Notes: generated from the sequence alone by a model not told the origin. Counted from the first letter of the stretch, positions 9,658 to 19,388 are shown. The stretch is DNA of 64,000 bases from Chitinophagaceae bacterium (GCA_016702745.1 JADJDJ010000001.1:248001-312000); one strand, 5' to 3'. Translations and numbers: made by a program.

Positions 9658-10116
9658 TCAGCTTTCGTCTGATTCGCCACCCTTTCCGGGTTTCACTTCA
9701 ATCACATCTTTCATGATAAATACACCTCTTGGGAAGTAGGTGTTCATTCTTTTCTGATAATTTTCAGCGTCTTTCCGGTCTTTGAAATTGCCGGCCTTTA
9801 CCCTGAAATAAGGAGACTGATACCAGAGATAGGCTTTGAGATCGGGGAAGTAGGTGTACACTTTTGTTTTGGCAGCCAGGGCTTCATCCCGGCTGGTAGT
9901 ACTGATAATCATTAAACGAAAACCTTTGTCTGTACGACGGGAATCACGACTCGTGATCTCGTTGATACTGGCCTGCTTTTTTACAAGCTGGTCCAGACGG
10001 GAATCCTGGTGAATAATCACGGTAACACTGTCGTTGGCTGATTTGCCGGTACTGTCGGTCTGAGCCAGCAGGCTCAGCGTAAAAAGCGACAGAAAACTAG
10101 ATAAAATGAATTTCAT
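9658..10116 (-). CDS. SPOR domain-containing protein
   Basis: A 152-residue exported protein with a signal peptide (MKFILSSFLSLFTLSLLAQ). After a short Ser/Asp-rich linker, residues about 65-140 (GFRLMIISTTSRDEALAAK ... YFRVKAGNFKDRKDAENYQ) have the SPOR pattern. SPOR domains bind septal peptidoglycan lacking stem peptides, so a role at the division site or in the periplasm is likely. It lies downstream of the aldehyde dehydrogenase genes in the opposite orientation to the previous gene. Confidence 0.85.
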   Translation of the reverse strand: MKFILSSFLSLFTLSLLAQTDSTGKSANDSVTVIIHQDSRLDQLVKKQASINEITSRDSRRTDKGFRLMIISTTSRDEALAAKTKVYTYFPDLKAYLWYQSPYFRVKAGNFKDRKDAENYQKRMNTYFPRGVFIMKDVIEVKPGKGGESDES

Positions 10117-10149
10117 AATTTTTTATAAGGCGCAAAATTCCCGCCAAAT

Positions 10150-11098
10150 TTAATATCCTCCCCCCGCACCAGCAATATTTTCCACGGGATGCCAGGTGGT
10201 TTTAATTTCCTGGGTGTCCATAATGAGGTAAGGCGACTGACCCTCAGGGCTTTCCCAGTTCTTTCCGGCATAAAAAAACCCTTTTCAGGTTTTGGGCGCT
10301 TTTTTGCTGGATGAGTTGCTGTACCTCAGAATTATTTTCACAATAAATGGTTGCATTCACGTCCATATGATCGGCCATCCAGCTTTGCAATTCGGCTGGT
10401 TTGCCCGTGAGGATATTCACCACGCCTCCCGGTAAATCGGAGGAATGCAGTACTTCTGCCAGGGTAACGGCACAAAGTGGTTTGGTTTCTGAAGCCAGAA
10501 TGATACAGGTATTACCACCGGCAATGACCGGGGCCATTACCGAAACCAGACCCAGCAGGGAATCCTGCTGCGGGGCGATGATAGCTACAACCCCCGTGGG
10601 TTCCGGAACGGAAAAGTTAAAATGTGAACTGGCAACCGGATTCACCGCACTGAATAATTGCTGGAATTTATCGCACCAGCCGGCATAGTAAATCAGCCGG
10701 TCAATGGCCAGGTTTACTTCTTTTTCCGCCTTTGACTTAGTACTGTCCTGCTTCATTAATTCCTCAATGAACTGGGCCTTTCTTCCTTCCAGCATTTCGG
10801 CCATCCGGTAAAGGATCTGACTTCTGTTGAAAGCGGCTCTGCCGCTCCAACCGCTGAAAGCACCGCGGGCTGATACCACAGCATCCCGGAAATCCTTGCG
10901 GGAGCAAAGACAAACATTGGCGAGTTTTTCACCCGCGGCATTGACCGGAATATAATAACGACCTGATTCGGTTCTGGGGAATTGCCCGCCGATATAAATC
11001 TTATAGGTCTTCAGCACTTCCAGTCTTTTGGCAGCTGGTTTTTTCTCCAGGCCATTGTTGCTGATGCTGAGTGATGATTTTTTAATTGTTTTTTCCAT
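10150..11098 (-). CDS. Truncated aldehyde dehydrogenase-like protein (ALDH16 second-domain type), frameshifted
   Basis: This ALDH superfamily protein of about 315 residues lacks the catalytic-cysteine half. The N-terminal NAD-fold region is present (YYIPVNAAGEKLANVCLCSR, VPEPTGVVAIIAPQQDSL, DLPGGVVNILTGKPAEL), but there is no ELGGK or Cys motif. A run of seven A at 10272-10278 should be six. With one base removed the product ends KRVFYAGKNWESPEGQ ... ENIAGAGGGY and stops at 10150-10152. ALDH16 enzymes carry a full ALDH domain followed by exactly such an inactive domain, and here that domain is a separate gene just downstream of the full ALDH and deoC. A structural or regulatory partner role is inferred. 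Confidence 0.82.
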
Positions 11099-11110
11099 CA
11101 GTATACTTTT

Positions 11111-11197
11111 TTACCGCCGAGAACAAGAGAAAATAAGTTTACGCAGAGAAAAAACAACTCTGCGTAAACTCTGCGCTCTCTTGTTCTCTGCGGTTAA
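11111..11197. repeat. Imperfect inverted repeat of the CCGCAGAG family
   Basis: The arms at 11111-11148 and 11158-11197 are nearly complementary. Both contain CCGC(A/C)GAGAACAAGAGA and GTTTACGCAGAG, separated by an A-rich loop. The hairpin lies between the two aldehyde dehydrogenase genes. Related CGCAAAG/CGCAGAG motifs recur around 48880-48930, 50183-50239 and 51495-51565, where the IS110 copies are inserted. Confidence 0.75.
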
Positions 11198-11213
11198 TAA
11201 TAATTCCAAGCAA

Positions 11214-12710
11214 CTAATTAAATTCACATAAGGCAATAACCCATGCAAAACCGCCCTCTCTTCCAAAACCACTTTCCTTGTAACCTCCAAATGGAGAAGT
11301 CGGGTCAAATTTGTTAAAGGTATTCGCCCATACCACACCAGCACGCATTCTTTTGGTGAGGTTGAAAATTTTTGATCCTTTATCCGTCCACACACCGGCA
11401 CTCAATCCATAGGGGGAGTTATTTGCTTTTTCAATCACTTCATCATCGGTACGGAAGGTCAGGACAGACAGTACCGGTCCGAATATTTCTTCCTGTGCAA
11501 TGCGGTTGCTTTGGGCCACATTGGTAAAGAGGGTAGGGCGGCAAAAAAATCCTTTACCCGGCAGGCGGCAGCTGCTTTCATACATTTCTGCGCCTTCCTG
11601 TTTGCCGATTTTAATATAGCGTTGAATAGTGTCCAGTTGCTGTCTGGAATTGATGGCACCGATATCTGTGTTTTTATCCAGCGGATCTCCCACGATCAGG
11701 GTTTCCATCCGGTCTTTTAATTTCCGGATCACCTGTTTGGCCACGGATTCCTGTACATATAAACGGGAACCTGCACAGCAAACATGTCCCTGGTTAAAAT
11801 AAATTCCATTGATCACGCCTTCCACTGCCTGATCAAGCGGGGCATCTTCAAAAATGATATTGGCGGCCTTGCCACCGAGTTCAAGGGTTACTCTTTTATT
11901 CGTTCCTGCAACGGCTCTTTGAATCAGTTTGCCAACATCGGTTGAACCGGTGAAAGCGATTTTATTAATATCCGGATGATTCACGATATCGGCACCTGTT
12001 GCTCCGGCACCGGTGATGATATTCACCACACCGGGTGGGAGGTCTGATTCCTGTATAATCTCGGCCAGTTTTAAGGCTGTGAGGGGAGTGGTTTCTGCAG
12101 GTTTTAAAACTACGGTATTGCCAGTTGCCAGGGCAGGTGCAATTTTCCAGGCAGCCATCAATAATGGAAAATTCCAGGGAATGATTTGTCCGGCCACCCC
12201 TAATGCGGATGTTTTCCGGTTAGGAAAAGCATATTCCAGTTTATCGGCCCATCCGGCATAATAAAAGAAATGATTGGCGGCCGTAGGTACATCAAAGTCG
12301 CGGCTTTCCCGGATGGGTTTACCGCCGTCAAGGGTTTCGATGATGGCGAGCTCCCTTGCTTTTTCCTGCACCATCCTCGCAATCCTGAAAATATATTTCG
12401 CCCTTTCTTTGGCGGGCATTTTTTGCCAGGTTTGTTCATAAGCATTCCGCGCAGCACTTACGGCTTTGTTCACATCGGCTTCATTGCCATCGGCTACTTC
12501 GCTCAGTTTTTCTTCATTAGCAGGATTAATGCTGTCGAAATATTTTCCCCCGGCCGGTTTTACCCACGCACCATTAATGAAATGATCATATTTTGGTTTG
12601 ATACTCGCTGCCGATTTGCTCTCCGGAGCAGGGTCATAGCTCCAACTGGTATCAAATTTCAATTTGATGGTATTGCTTTTTCGGGCAGTTTTTTTTGCTT
12701 TTACAGCCAT
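11214..12710 (-). CDS. Aldehyde dehydrogenase, ALDH16-like catalytic subunit (C-terminal frameshift)
   Basis: A 498-residue NAD(P)-dependent aldehyde dehydrogenase. It has a long basic N-terminus, then YDHFINGAWVKPAGGKYFDS, the Rossmann motif PWNFPLLMAAWKIAPAL, FTGSTDVGK, the general-base Glu in TLELGGKAANII, and the catalytic Cys in FNQGHVCCAGSRLY. At 11247-11250 one A too many changes the last residues. In the other frame the conserved end GREGGLHGLLPYVNL appears and reading continues into the inverted repeat. The gene is 118 bp downstream of deoC. With deoC it could process aldehydes such as the acetaldehyde from deoxyribose-5-phosphate cleavage; that role is inference from the neighbour. 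Confidence 0.9.
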   Translation of the reverse strand: MAVKAKKTARKSNTIKLKFDTSWSYDPAPESKSAASIKPKYDHFINGAWVKPAGGKYFDSINPANEEKLSEVADGNEADVNKAVSAARNAYEQTWQKMPAKERAKYIFRIARMVQEKARELAIIETLDGGKPIRESRDFDVPTAANHFFYYAGWADKLEYAFPNRKTSALGVAGQIIPWNFPLLMAAWKIAPALATGNTVVLKPAETTPLTALKLAEIIQESDLPPGVVNIITGAGATGADIVNHPDINKIAFTGSTDVGKLIQRAVAGTNKRVTLELGGKAANIIFEDAPLDQAVEGVINGIYFNQGHVCCAGSRLYVQESVAKQVIRKLKDRMETLIVGDPLDKNTDIGAINSRQQLDTIQRYIKIGKQEGAEMYESSCRLPGKGFFCRPTLFTNVAQSNRIAQEEIFGPVLSVLTFRTDDEVIEKANNSPYGLSAGVWTDKGSKIFNLTKRMRAGVVWANTFNKFDPTSPFGGYKESGFGREGGFAWVIALCEFN

Positions 12711-12828
12711 ATTTATTTTTTATTGAGCCTTTTGCAGCGGCTCTTGATTTTCGTTACGCTGCATTGTGTTGCTGTCGTTTCCATTCCCTCATCTCCACAT
12801 TCCCACATTCTCGCATTCCCACATTGGG

Positions 12829-13749
12829 TTAATCCACACTAAAATAATTCGCCGCCTGATACAATCCGGTCTGCTCTTTTACAATCTGCATCAGCACATC
12901 ATTCGCAAGGCTGCTGGCACCAAAACGAAACCATTCATTATTCAGCCAGGCATCCCCCAGTACTTCTTTTACCATCACGAGGTAATGCAGGGCGAGTTTG
13001 GATTTGGAAATACCTCCGGCGGGTTTCATCCCGATCATTTTTCCGGTGGCATAATAAAAATCACGGATGGCTTCCAGCATCACTAAGGTAACTGGCATGG
13101 TAGCCGCCGGCTGGATTTTTCCGGTAGATGTTTTGATAAAATCTGCTCCTGCATGCATGGCAATATCACTGGCCCGCCGCACTTTATCGAAAGTGCCGAG
13201 TTCACCGGTTTCCAGGATCACTTTTAAACGGGCTTCGCCACAGGCTTCTTTAATGGCAGCAATTTCATCAAAGACAAACTGGTATTCGCCGGCATGAAAT
13301 TTACCGCGGCTGATCACCATATCAATTTCATCAGCTCCTTCATTGACGGCAAAACGGGTGTCACGGATTTTTACATCTTTGGGTGCCTGTCCGCTGGGAA
13401 AGGCCGTGGCAACTGAAGCTACTTTGATACCCGAATCGCCCAATGCTTTCTTAGCCACTTTTACCATACTGGGGTACACACAAACCGCAGCAACGGTGGG
13501 GATTCCCTCTATGGCATCATGCGGGTGCATGGCTTTGTAACAAAGCTGTTTTACTTTTCCATCGGTATCCTTTCCTTCCAGGGTGGTGAGATCAATCATG
13601 TTCAGCACCAGTTTCAGCCCGTTCATCTTGCTTTCTTTCTTGATGCTGCGTTTGGTAAATCGCGAGGCTCTTTCTTCCACACCCACCTGGTCGATGCGGG
13701 GGGATAAAGTGAAATCCGGAATGGTCAGGTAAGGTTTGGCAAGGGCCAT
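12829..13749 (-). CDS. deoC: Deoxyribose-phosphate aldolase
   Basis: DeoC cleaves 2-deoxyribose-5-phosphate to acetaldehyde and glyceraldehyde-3-phosphate in deoxynucleoside breakdown. The protein shows the class I aldolase barrel with VAAVCVYPSMV, the Asp of GADEIDMVISRG, the lysines of LKVILETGELG and the Schiff-base Lys in GADFIKTSTGKI. KPAGGISK lies near the end. I chose ATG 13749 (MALAKPYLTIPDF) over an upstream ATG at 13785, whose extra 12 residues are hydrophobic and not family-like. The N-terminal extension of about 40 residues is typical of Bacteroidota DeoC. It heads the deoC-ALDH-ALDH cluster. Confidence 0.93.
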   Translation of the reverse strand: MALAKPYLTIPDFTLSPRIDQVGVEERASRFTKRSIKKESKMNGLKLVLNMIDLTTLEGKDTDGKVKQLCYKAMHPHDAIEGIPTVAAVCVYPSMVKVAKKALGDSGIKVASVATAFPSGQAPKDVKIRDTRFAVNEGADEIDMVISRGKFHAGEYQFVFDEIAAIKEACGEARLKVILETGELGTFDKVRRASDIAMHAGADFIKTSTGKIQPAATMPVTLVMLEAIRDFYYATGKMIGMKPAGGISKSKLALHYLVMVKEVLGDAWLNNEWFRFGASSLANDVLMQIVKEQTGLYQAANYFSVD

Positions 13750-13901
13750 ATTGCTCCAAATTATAATATTACCAAAGATAACCAAAGTTAAGGGGAAAGA
13801 TAGGGCCCTTCTTTACGTCCAAACCAAGCCTTTTATCATAATAATTAATAGCTTTTGCCGGATTACGTTAAATTCGGCTTTCTTAAAAAAACCACACTGA
13901 T

Positions 13902-16900
13902 ATGAGAAAACCAGGTTACTGGCTCGCAGGACTATGCTGTTTGTTTTTCAGCATTCCGCTTTTTGCGCAGCCCACTTTTCCGGAAAACGGAGTTGCCGAT
14001 CCAAGGCACGGCTACTATGCCTTTACCAACGCTACTATTGTTAAAGAAGCCGGCACCACATTAACCAATGCCACGCTGGTGATCAGAGACGGAAAGATCA
14101 CAGCTGTAGGCACCGGTTTAGCGGTACCTGCCGGCGCAGTAGAAGTGGATTGCAAGGGAAAATTTATTTACCCTTCATTCATCGATATCTATTCTGATTA
14201 TGGCACGCCAGCGCGTCAGCAACAGACCGGCGGATTCAATTTTAATCAGCAGCCGCAACTGGAGACGAATGTAAAAGGTCCCTTTGGCTGGAACCAGGCC
14301 ATCAAATCCGATGTGGATGTGTACCGGGTTTTTGCCGTTTCTGATGCCACCGCCAAACCCTTACGTGAAGCCGGTTTTGGTGCCGTGCTCACCCATGTTA
14401 AAGATGGAGTGGCCCGTGGTACCGGAGCAGTGGTTACCCTGGCCAATGAAAAAGAAAACCTGGTGATCATTAAGGAAAAAGCTTCTGCTCATTATTCTTT
14501 TAGTAAAGGAAGCTCCACACAATCATACCCCAGTTCTAAAATGGGTTATATCGCATTGATGCGTCAGACTTATCTGGATGCCGCCTGGTACAAAAGCAAA
14601 CCTTATAAAGAAGGATTTAATGCCACCCTCCAGGCTTGGAACGATAACCAGGGACTTCCCCAGATTTTTGAAGCCAATGATAAATGGGATAACCTCCGTG
14701 CCGACCGTGTGGGTGATGAGTTTGGCGTGCAGTATATCATCAAAGCCGGTCAGAATGAATACCAGCGGATCAAAGAAATGAAAGCGACCAATGCTACATT
14801 TATTCTTCCGCTCAATTATCCTCAGGCTATGGATGTGGAAGATCCGGCCGATGCCCGTTTTGTTTCTCTGGAAGATATGAAGCATTGGGAACTGGCTCCC
14901 ACCAACCCCGCTGTTTTTGAAAAAGCCGGTATACCTTTTTGTCTGACCACCGCTGATCTCCGCAGCAGCGCCAGTTTCGGGCCCAACCTGCGCAAAGCGA
15001 TTGAATACGGTCTGAGTGAAAACAAAGTATTGGAAGCCCTCACAAAAGTTCCGGCCACCACACTGGGCGTGTACGATAAAGTAGGCAGTCTGGAAGCAGG
15101 TAAAATTGCCAACTTCCTGATCACGAACGGACCAATCTTTCAGGATCGAAGCATCATCCTGTATAATTATGTGCAGGGGATTAAATACAATGTAAAGAGT
15201 GATGATAATATCGCGGGCACTTATGCTTTAACAGTGAATACGCCTGCCGGTACTGAAAAATATACACTCGATGTAAAGTCAACCAGCTCACTGAGCATGT
15301 TTGCCAAAGACACCCTGAATACCCGTTTCAGTTTTGATGGCAAGCAGGTGAAACTGAGTTATGCACCGATGCAAAGAAGACAAAGGCCTGCTGGTGCTCC
15401 ATCAGATTCAACCCGTCGCCCTGGTGGTGGATTCCCCGGTGGATTTGGCGGACGCGGAGCTACAGCAGATCAGCAGTTGCCGGCAACAGCCACCAGACTG
15501 AGTGGTATCAGTAATGGTACCGAATGGAACGGAACCGGTTTAGATTCTTCCGGTAATTCGCTCACCTGGACTGCTGTTTTCCAAAAAGCAGCGGAAGTAA
15601 AACAGGACAGTGCCCGTAAAAAAGATATGCCTGTTGTTGGAGCGGTTACTTATCCTTTCCTGCCTTATGGATGGGATGAAGCCGGTCAGCCCAAACAGGA
15701 ATCCATCCTGATCCGCAATGCAACGGTATGGACCAGTGAGAAAGAAGGTATCCTGTCCAATACAGATGTATTGCTGAAGAATGGTAAGATCGCAGCCGTG
15801 GGTAAGAACCTGAATGAACCAGGTGCCAGGGTAATTGATGGTACCGGCAAACATGTATCTCCCGGTATAATTGATGAACACTCCCATATTGCCGCAGCCT
15901 CTATCAATGAAGGCGCACAGTCTGTTACTTCAGAAGTAAGGATTGCTGATAATATCAATCCCGATGATATTAATATCTACAGACAACTGAGTGGTGGTGT
16001 AACCTCTTCTCATATCCTGCATGGTTCAGCCAATGTAATCGGCGGACAAACCCAATTGCTGAAACTGCGCTGGGGTGCCAATGATGATGATATGAAGTTC
16101 AAGGGCTGGCCCGGTCAGATCAAATTTGCCCTGGGAGAAAATGTAAAGCGTTCCAATTTCAGTCTGCCCGGTGGCAATAACCGTTATCCTGATACCCGGA
16201 TGGGAGTGGAGCAGGTTTTGATTGATGCTTTCACCCGTGCAAAGGACTATAAAAAAGAATGGGATGTTTATAATACAGAAAAAGATAAACTGGTAAAAGC
16301 CAAAAAGCCGCTGACCGGTTTAATCGCTCCCCGCCGCGACCTGGAACTGGATGCGCTGGTAGAGATTCTGGAAAAGAAAAGATTCATCACCTGTCACTCT
16401 TATGTGCAAAGTGAAATCAACGGTGCCATGAAAGTCGCCGAGCAGATGGGTTATACCGTAAACACTTTTACCCATATCCTGGAAGGATATAAAGTGGCAG
16501 ATAAAATGAAAACACACGGATCTTTTGTGTCTACCTTCTCTGACTGGTGGGCTTACAAGATGGAAGTGGAAGATGCGATTCCTTATAATGCCGCCATCAT
16601 GCACAAAGTCGGACTGGTGGTTGCCATTAATTCGGATGATGCAGAAATGGCCCGCCGCCTGAATCAGGAAGCTGCTAAAACCATGAAGTATGGTGGATTA
16701 AGTCCTGAAGAAGCATTTAGCCTGGTTACCCTCAACCCTGCCAAAATGCTGCATGTGGATGATAAAGTGGGCAGCATAAAAGTGGGTAAGGATGCCGATG
16801 TGGTGGTATGGAGTGACAGTCCGCTGAGCATTTATGCCAAATCACTTTATACCATTGTGGATGGTACTGTTTATTTTGACCGGCAGAAAGATGAGCAAAT

Positions 16901-17078
16901 GCAGAAGCAGGTGGATGCGGAGCGTGCCAGACTGGTGAAGAAACTGAATGGAGAGAAAAGAACAGGGGCACCCATGATCCCAGCTACTCCTTCCTACCAG
17001 ATTATGCATAGCTGCAGTGATCATGGCCATAGCCATGGATTGCTGGTGATTGATGCGGACAATTTGGATAACAACTAA
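13902..17078 (+). CDS. Secreted two-domain amidohydrolase
   Basis: A 1058-residue exported protein with signal peptide MRKPGYWLAGLCCLFFSIPLFA. It holds two amidohydrolase modules in tandem. The first (residues about 35-420) has the composite-fold start VVNATL-like ITAVGTGL but a degenerate metal site (PSFIDIYSDYG). A Pro/Gly-rich linker (GGGFPGGFGGRG, about residue 510) leads to the second (about 600-1030), which keeps GIIDEHSHIAA, ITCHSYVQSEI, FTHILEGY, AINSDDAEMARR and KVGSIKVGKDADVVVW. The second half is therefore probably the active, imidazolonepropionase-like metal hydrolase. The substrate is unknown, and a peptide or cyclic amide is possible. The next gene follows after 11 bp, so the two are likely cotranscribed. 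Confidence 0.88.
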   Translation: MRKPGYWLAGLCCLFFSIPLFAQPTFPENGVADPRHGYYAFTNATIVKEAGTTLTNATLVIRDGKITAVGTGLAVPAGAVEVDCKGKFIYPSFIDIYSDYGTPARQQQTGGFNFNQQPQLETNVKGPFGWNQAIKSDVDVYRVFAVSDATAKPLREAGFGAVLTHVKDGVARGTGAVVTLANEKENLVIIKEKASAHYSFSKGSSTQSYPSSKMGYIALMRQTYLDAAWYKSKPYKEGFNATLQAWNDNQGLPQIFEANDKWDNLRADRVGDEFGVQYIIKAGQNEYQRIKEMKATNATFILPLNYPQAMDVEDPADARFVSLEDMKHWELAPTNPAVFEKAGIPFCLTTADLRSSASFGPNLRKAIEYGLSENKVLEALTKVPATTLGVYDKVGSLEAGKIANFLITNGPIFQDRSIILYNYVQGIKYNVKSDDNIAGTYALTVNTPAGTEKYTLDVKSTSSLSMFAKDTLNTRFSFDGKQVKLSYAPMQRRQRPAGAPSDSTRRPGGGFPGGFGGRGATADQQLPATATRLSGISNGTEWNGTGLDSSGNSLTWTAVFQKAAEVKQDSARKKDMPVVGAVTYPFLPYGWDEAGQPKQESILIRNATVWTSEKEGILSNTDVLLKNGKIAAVGKNLNEPGARVIDGTGKHVSPGIIDEHSHIAAASINEGAQSVTSEVRIADNINPDDINIYRQLSGGVTSSHILHGSANVIGGQTQLLKLRWGANDDDMKFKGWPGQIKFALGENVKRSNFSLPGGNNRYPDTRMGVEQVLIDAFTRAKDYKKEWDVYNTEKDKLVKAKKPLTGLIAPRRDLELDALVEILEKKRFITCHSYVQSEINGAMKVAEQMGYTVNTFTHILEGYKVADKMKTHGSFVSTFSDWWAYKMEVEDAIPYNAAIMHKVGLVVAINSDDAEMARRLNQEAAKTMKYGGLSPEEAFSLVTLNPAKMLHVDDKVGSIKVGKDADVVVWSDSPLSIYAKSLYTIVDGTVYFDRQKDEQMQKQVDAERARLVKKLNGEKRTGAPMIPATPSYQIMHSCSDHGHSHGLLVIDADNLDNN

Positions 17079-17089
17079 AAACAAGTACA

Positions 17090-18424
17090 ATGAAAAAAAT
17101 ATTATTAATCGCTGCTTGTATATCCTTCTCGGTGGCCGGGTTTTCACAGGCCAATGTATTACCGGCGAAAAAACAAACCAGTGATATTGTGATCACCAAT
17201 GCCACCGTGCATACCGGTACCGGACAGGTGCTGGAAGGGGGGAATATTGTAATTAAAGACGGAAAGATCGCTGCCGTGGCTAAAGGTGCTACCGGTGCTG
17301 CCGATGCACAGGTAGTGGATGCCAAAGGCAAGCATGTATATCCAGGTCTGATCCTGCCCACCAGTAATCTTGGTTTGGTTGAAATCAGTGCGGTTCGTGC
17401 CTCCAATGATAGCCGTGAAATCGGGGATATGAATCCCAATATCCGTTCTATCGTGGCATATAATACAGATTCAAAAGTGATCAATACCCTTCGTTCCAAT
17501 GGTATCCTGGCAGCGAATGTGATTCCGCAGGGTAGTTTTCTGGCTGGTTCATCATCAGTTGTACAACTGGATGCCTGGAACTGGGAAGATGCGGCTGTAA
17601 AAACAGATGCAGGCATGCACCTCTTTATGCCCACTTTGATGCCCAGACCAAGCTTTGGACGTGGTGGTGGCGGGCCTGGAGGCCCCAATGCAGGAGGAAT
17701 GCAAACAGATCCGGTGAAAGAAGGATTGGAAAAAATAGAGCAACTCAAGGCTTTTTTCCGGGAAGCCAAGGCCTATGTGGCCAGTCCGGCAAAAGATGAG
17801 ACCAATCTGAAGTATGAGTCTGTCAAAAATCTGTTCTCTAAAAAACAGAAATTTTATGTACATGCCAATACGGTAAAACAAATGCTGGTGGCCCTTGATT
17901 TTGTAAAGGAATTTGGCTTTGATCTGGTGATTATTGGTGCCAGTGAAAGCTGGCAGATTGCGGATCTGCTGAAACAAAATAATGTTTCCGTGATTCTTCA
18001 GCAGATGCATAGTTTACCCACCACCACCGATGATGATGTGGATCAGCCGTATAAAACAGCCGCAGCACTTCAAAAAGCAGGTGTGCTTTTCTCAATCTCC
18101 GATGATGATTCACAAACCCGTGGCCGTAATCTGGCATTCAATGCCGGTACTGCCGTTACTTACGGGCTCACGAAAGAAGAAGCACTGGCAGCTATTTCAC
18201 TCAATGCCGCCAAAATCATGGGTGTGGCTGATAAAACCGGTAGTATTGAAGTAGGCAAAGAAGCCAATATCGTCATCAGTACCGGTGATATCCTGGATAT
18301 GAGCACCAGTAACGTAACAGATGCCTTTATCCAGGGCAGAAAAATCAATCTGGATGACAAACAGAAACAACTCAGCGATCGCTATGAGCAGAAATATGAG
18401 CTGAAGCAGAAGAAGGGATTCTGA
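17090..18424 (+). CDS. Secreted amidohydrolase family protein
   Basis: A 444-residue exported protein (signal peptide MKKILLIAACISFSVAGFS) related to the neighbouring larger amidohydrolase. It has the family start DIVITNATVHTGTG and KDGKIAAVAKG, but the HxH metal site is replaced by YPGLILPTSNLGL. It also has a Gly-rich insert (FGRGGGGPGGPNAGG). A late Asp motif (FSISDDDSQTRGRNLAFNAG) and the C-terminal KTGSIEVGKEANIVI are kept. Lack of the N-terminal histidines suggests altered or lost catalysis, perhaps with a role as partner of the upstream protein. A hairpin terminator follows. Confidence 0.86.
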   Translation: MKKILLIAACISFSVAGFSQANVLPAKKQTSDIVITNATVHTGTGQVLEGGNIVIKDGKIAAVAKGATGAADAQVVDAKGKHVYPGLILPTSNLGLVEISAVRASNDSREIGDMNPNIRSIVAYNTDSKVINTLRSNGILAANVIPQGSFLAGSSSVVQLDAWNWEDAAVKTDAGMHLFMPTLMPRPSFGRGGGGPGGPNAGGMQTDPVKEGLEKIEQLKAFFREAKAYVASPAKDETNLKYESVKNLFSKKQKFYVHANTVKQMLVALDFVKEFGFDLVIIGASESWQIADLLKQNNVSVILQQMHSLPTTTDDDVDQPYKTAAALQKAGVLFSISDDDSQTRGRNLAFNAGTAVTYGLTKEEALAAISLNAAKIMGVADKTGSIEVGKEANIVISTGDILDMSTSNVTDAFIQGRKINLDDKQKQLSDRYEQKYELKQKKGF

Positions 18425-18446
18425 GTAGTGTAGAAATATCTTATTT

Positions 18447-18473
18447 GAAAAAGCCGGTTACCCGGCTTTTTCT
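18447..18473. terminator. Intrinsic terminator between convergent genes
   Basis: GAAAAAGCCGG (18447-18457) and CCGGCTTTTTC (18462-18472) form an 11-bp stem with a four-base loop. It ends the amidohydrolase operon and overlaps the last bases of the opposing channel gene, so it can serve both directions. Confidence 0.85.
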
Positions 18474-19317
18474 ATTTATGGGATTCGTGAGTTTCCTCAA
18501 TATCCAGCACTTCCCCGCAGTGCGGACAACGATGCGTTTTATAAATCTTTCTCTTCCTGAACTCATCCATAAATCCCGCCGAAAGGATACCGGCAGGGAT
18601 CGCAAAAAAAGCAACACCGGTCAGCATGATAACGCCGGACATGAATTTGCCAATTGCGGTCATTGGATACATATCTCCATACCCGGTGGTGGTAAGGGTA
18701 ACCACCGACCACCATAAAGTAGCCGGGATGCTGGAAAATTTTTCCTTATTCTCCGGGTGGAGGTGCTCGGCAAAATACATGATACAGGAAGCAATGATGA
18801 TCAGAAAAATGGCCAGTACAAAACTGATGGTGAGTTCTTTTGCCCTTTTCCGGAATACATTGGCAATCATATGGGCAGAGTCTGTATAGGCGGTCAGCCG
18901 GAATAAGCGTAATACCCGCAGCAGACGGAGCATCCTGATCTCCCGGAGATCGATACCAAGCCCGAAGAAAAGATGAAGGAAAAAGGGAAGGATGGCCAGC
19001 AGGTCGATCAGCGCCCCAATCGAGGCCATGTATTTCAATCTGCCCCAGAAACTATGCTTGTACTTCTCCTCATGGTTGCTACTCCAGACACGCAGGACAT
19101 ATTCAATGGTGAATATGATGACTGAAACGAGATCGAAATAGTAGAAAAAATCACTGTACTGATCATGCAGTTCCTGTACGGTTTCCAGAATCACTGCAAT
19201 CACATTGAGAATGATGAGTACAATGATAAAGATATTGATGATCTTATCCCAGTGCTTATCGCCTACAATCTCCGGATGGAGCAGGCCATGCACTTTTTTC
19301 TTGGTAACGGTGTACAT
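18472..19317 (-). CDS. Voltage-gated potassium channel family ion transporter
   Basis: A 281-residue membrane protein of the six-helix ion channel family. Helices S1-S3 lie at about residues 25-110. An S4-like voltage sensor with regularly spaced arginines (LREIRMLRLLRVLRLFRLTA, about residues 130-150) is followed by the pore helix and the selectivity filter TTTGYGDMYP. After S6 (VIMLTGVAFFAIPAGI) the tail holds a possible zinc-binding CPHCGE. TTxGYGD marks potassium selectivity. It sits alone between two terminators and is probably expressed from its own promoter. Confidence 0.93.
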   Translation of the reverse strand: MYTVTKKKVHGLLHPEIVGDKHWDKIINIFIIVLIILNVIAVILETVQELHDQYSDFFYYFDLVSVIIFTIEYVLRVWSSNHEEKYKHSFWGRLKYMASIGALIDLLAILPFFLHLFFGLGIDLREIRMLRLLRVLRLFRLTAYTDSAHMIANVFRKRAKELTISFVLAIFLIIIASCIMYFAEHLHPENKEKFSSIPATLWWSVVTLTTTGYGDMYPMTAIGKFMSGVIMLTGVAFFAIPAGILSAGFMDEFRKRKIYKTHRCPHCGEVLDIEETHESHK

Positions 19318-19348
19318 AGTCAGTCAGCTTTGTGCTGCCTAAGTTAAA

Positions 19349-19388
19349 AATAAAATCCCTCCCATCGGGTGACGGGAGGGATTTTTAT
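19349..19388 (-). terminator. Intrinsic terminator of the Thr-rich lipoprotein gene
   Basis: AAATCCCTCCC (19353-19363) and GGGAGGGATTT (19374-19384) form an 11-bp stem. On the reverse strand it is followed by TATTTTTAAC. It lies downstream of the gene at 19406-19795. Confidence 0.85.

Noticed and set aside
11111..11213. A real C-terminal extension of the aldehyde dehydrogenase (SLRRVVFSLRK)
   Set aside because: The sequence is the translated inverted repeat, which is a dispersed intergenic family. It is more likely that a stop was lost or misread nearby.
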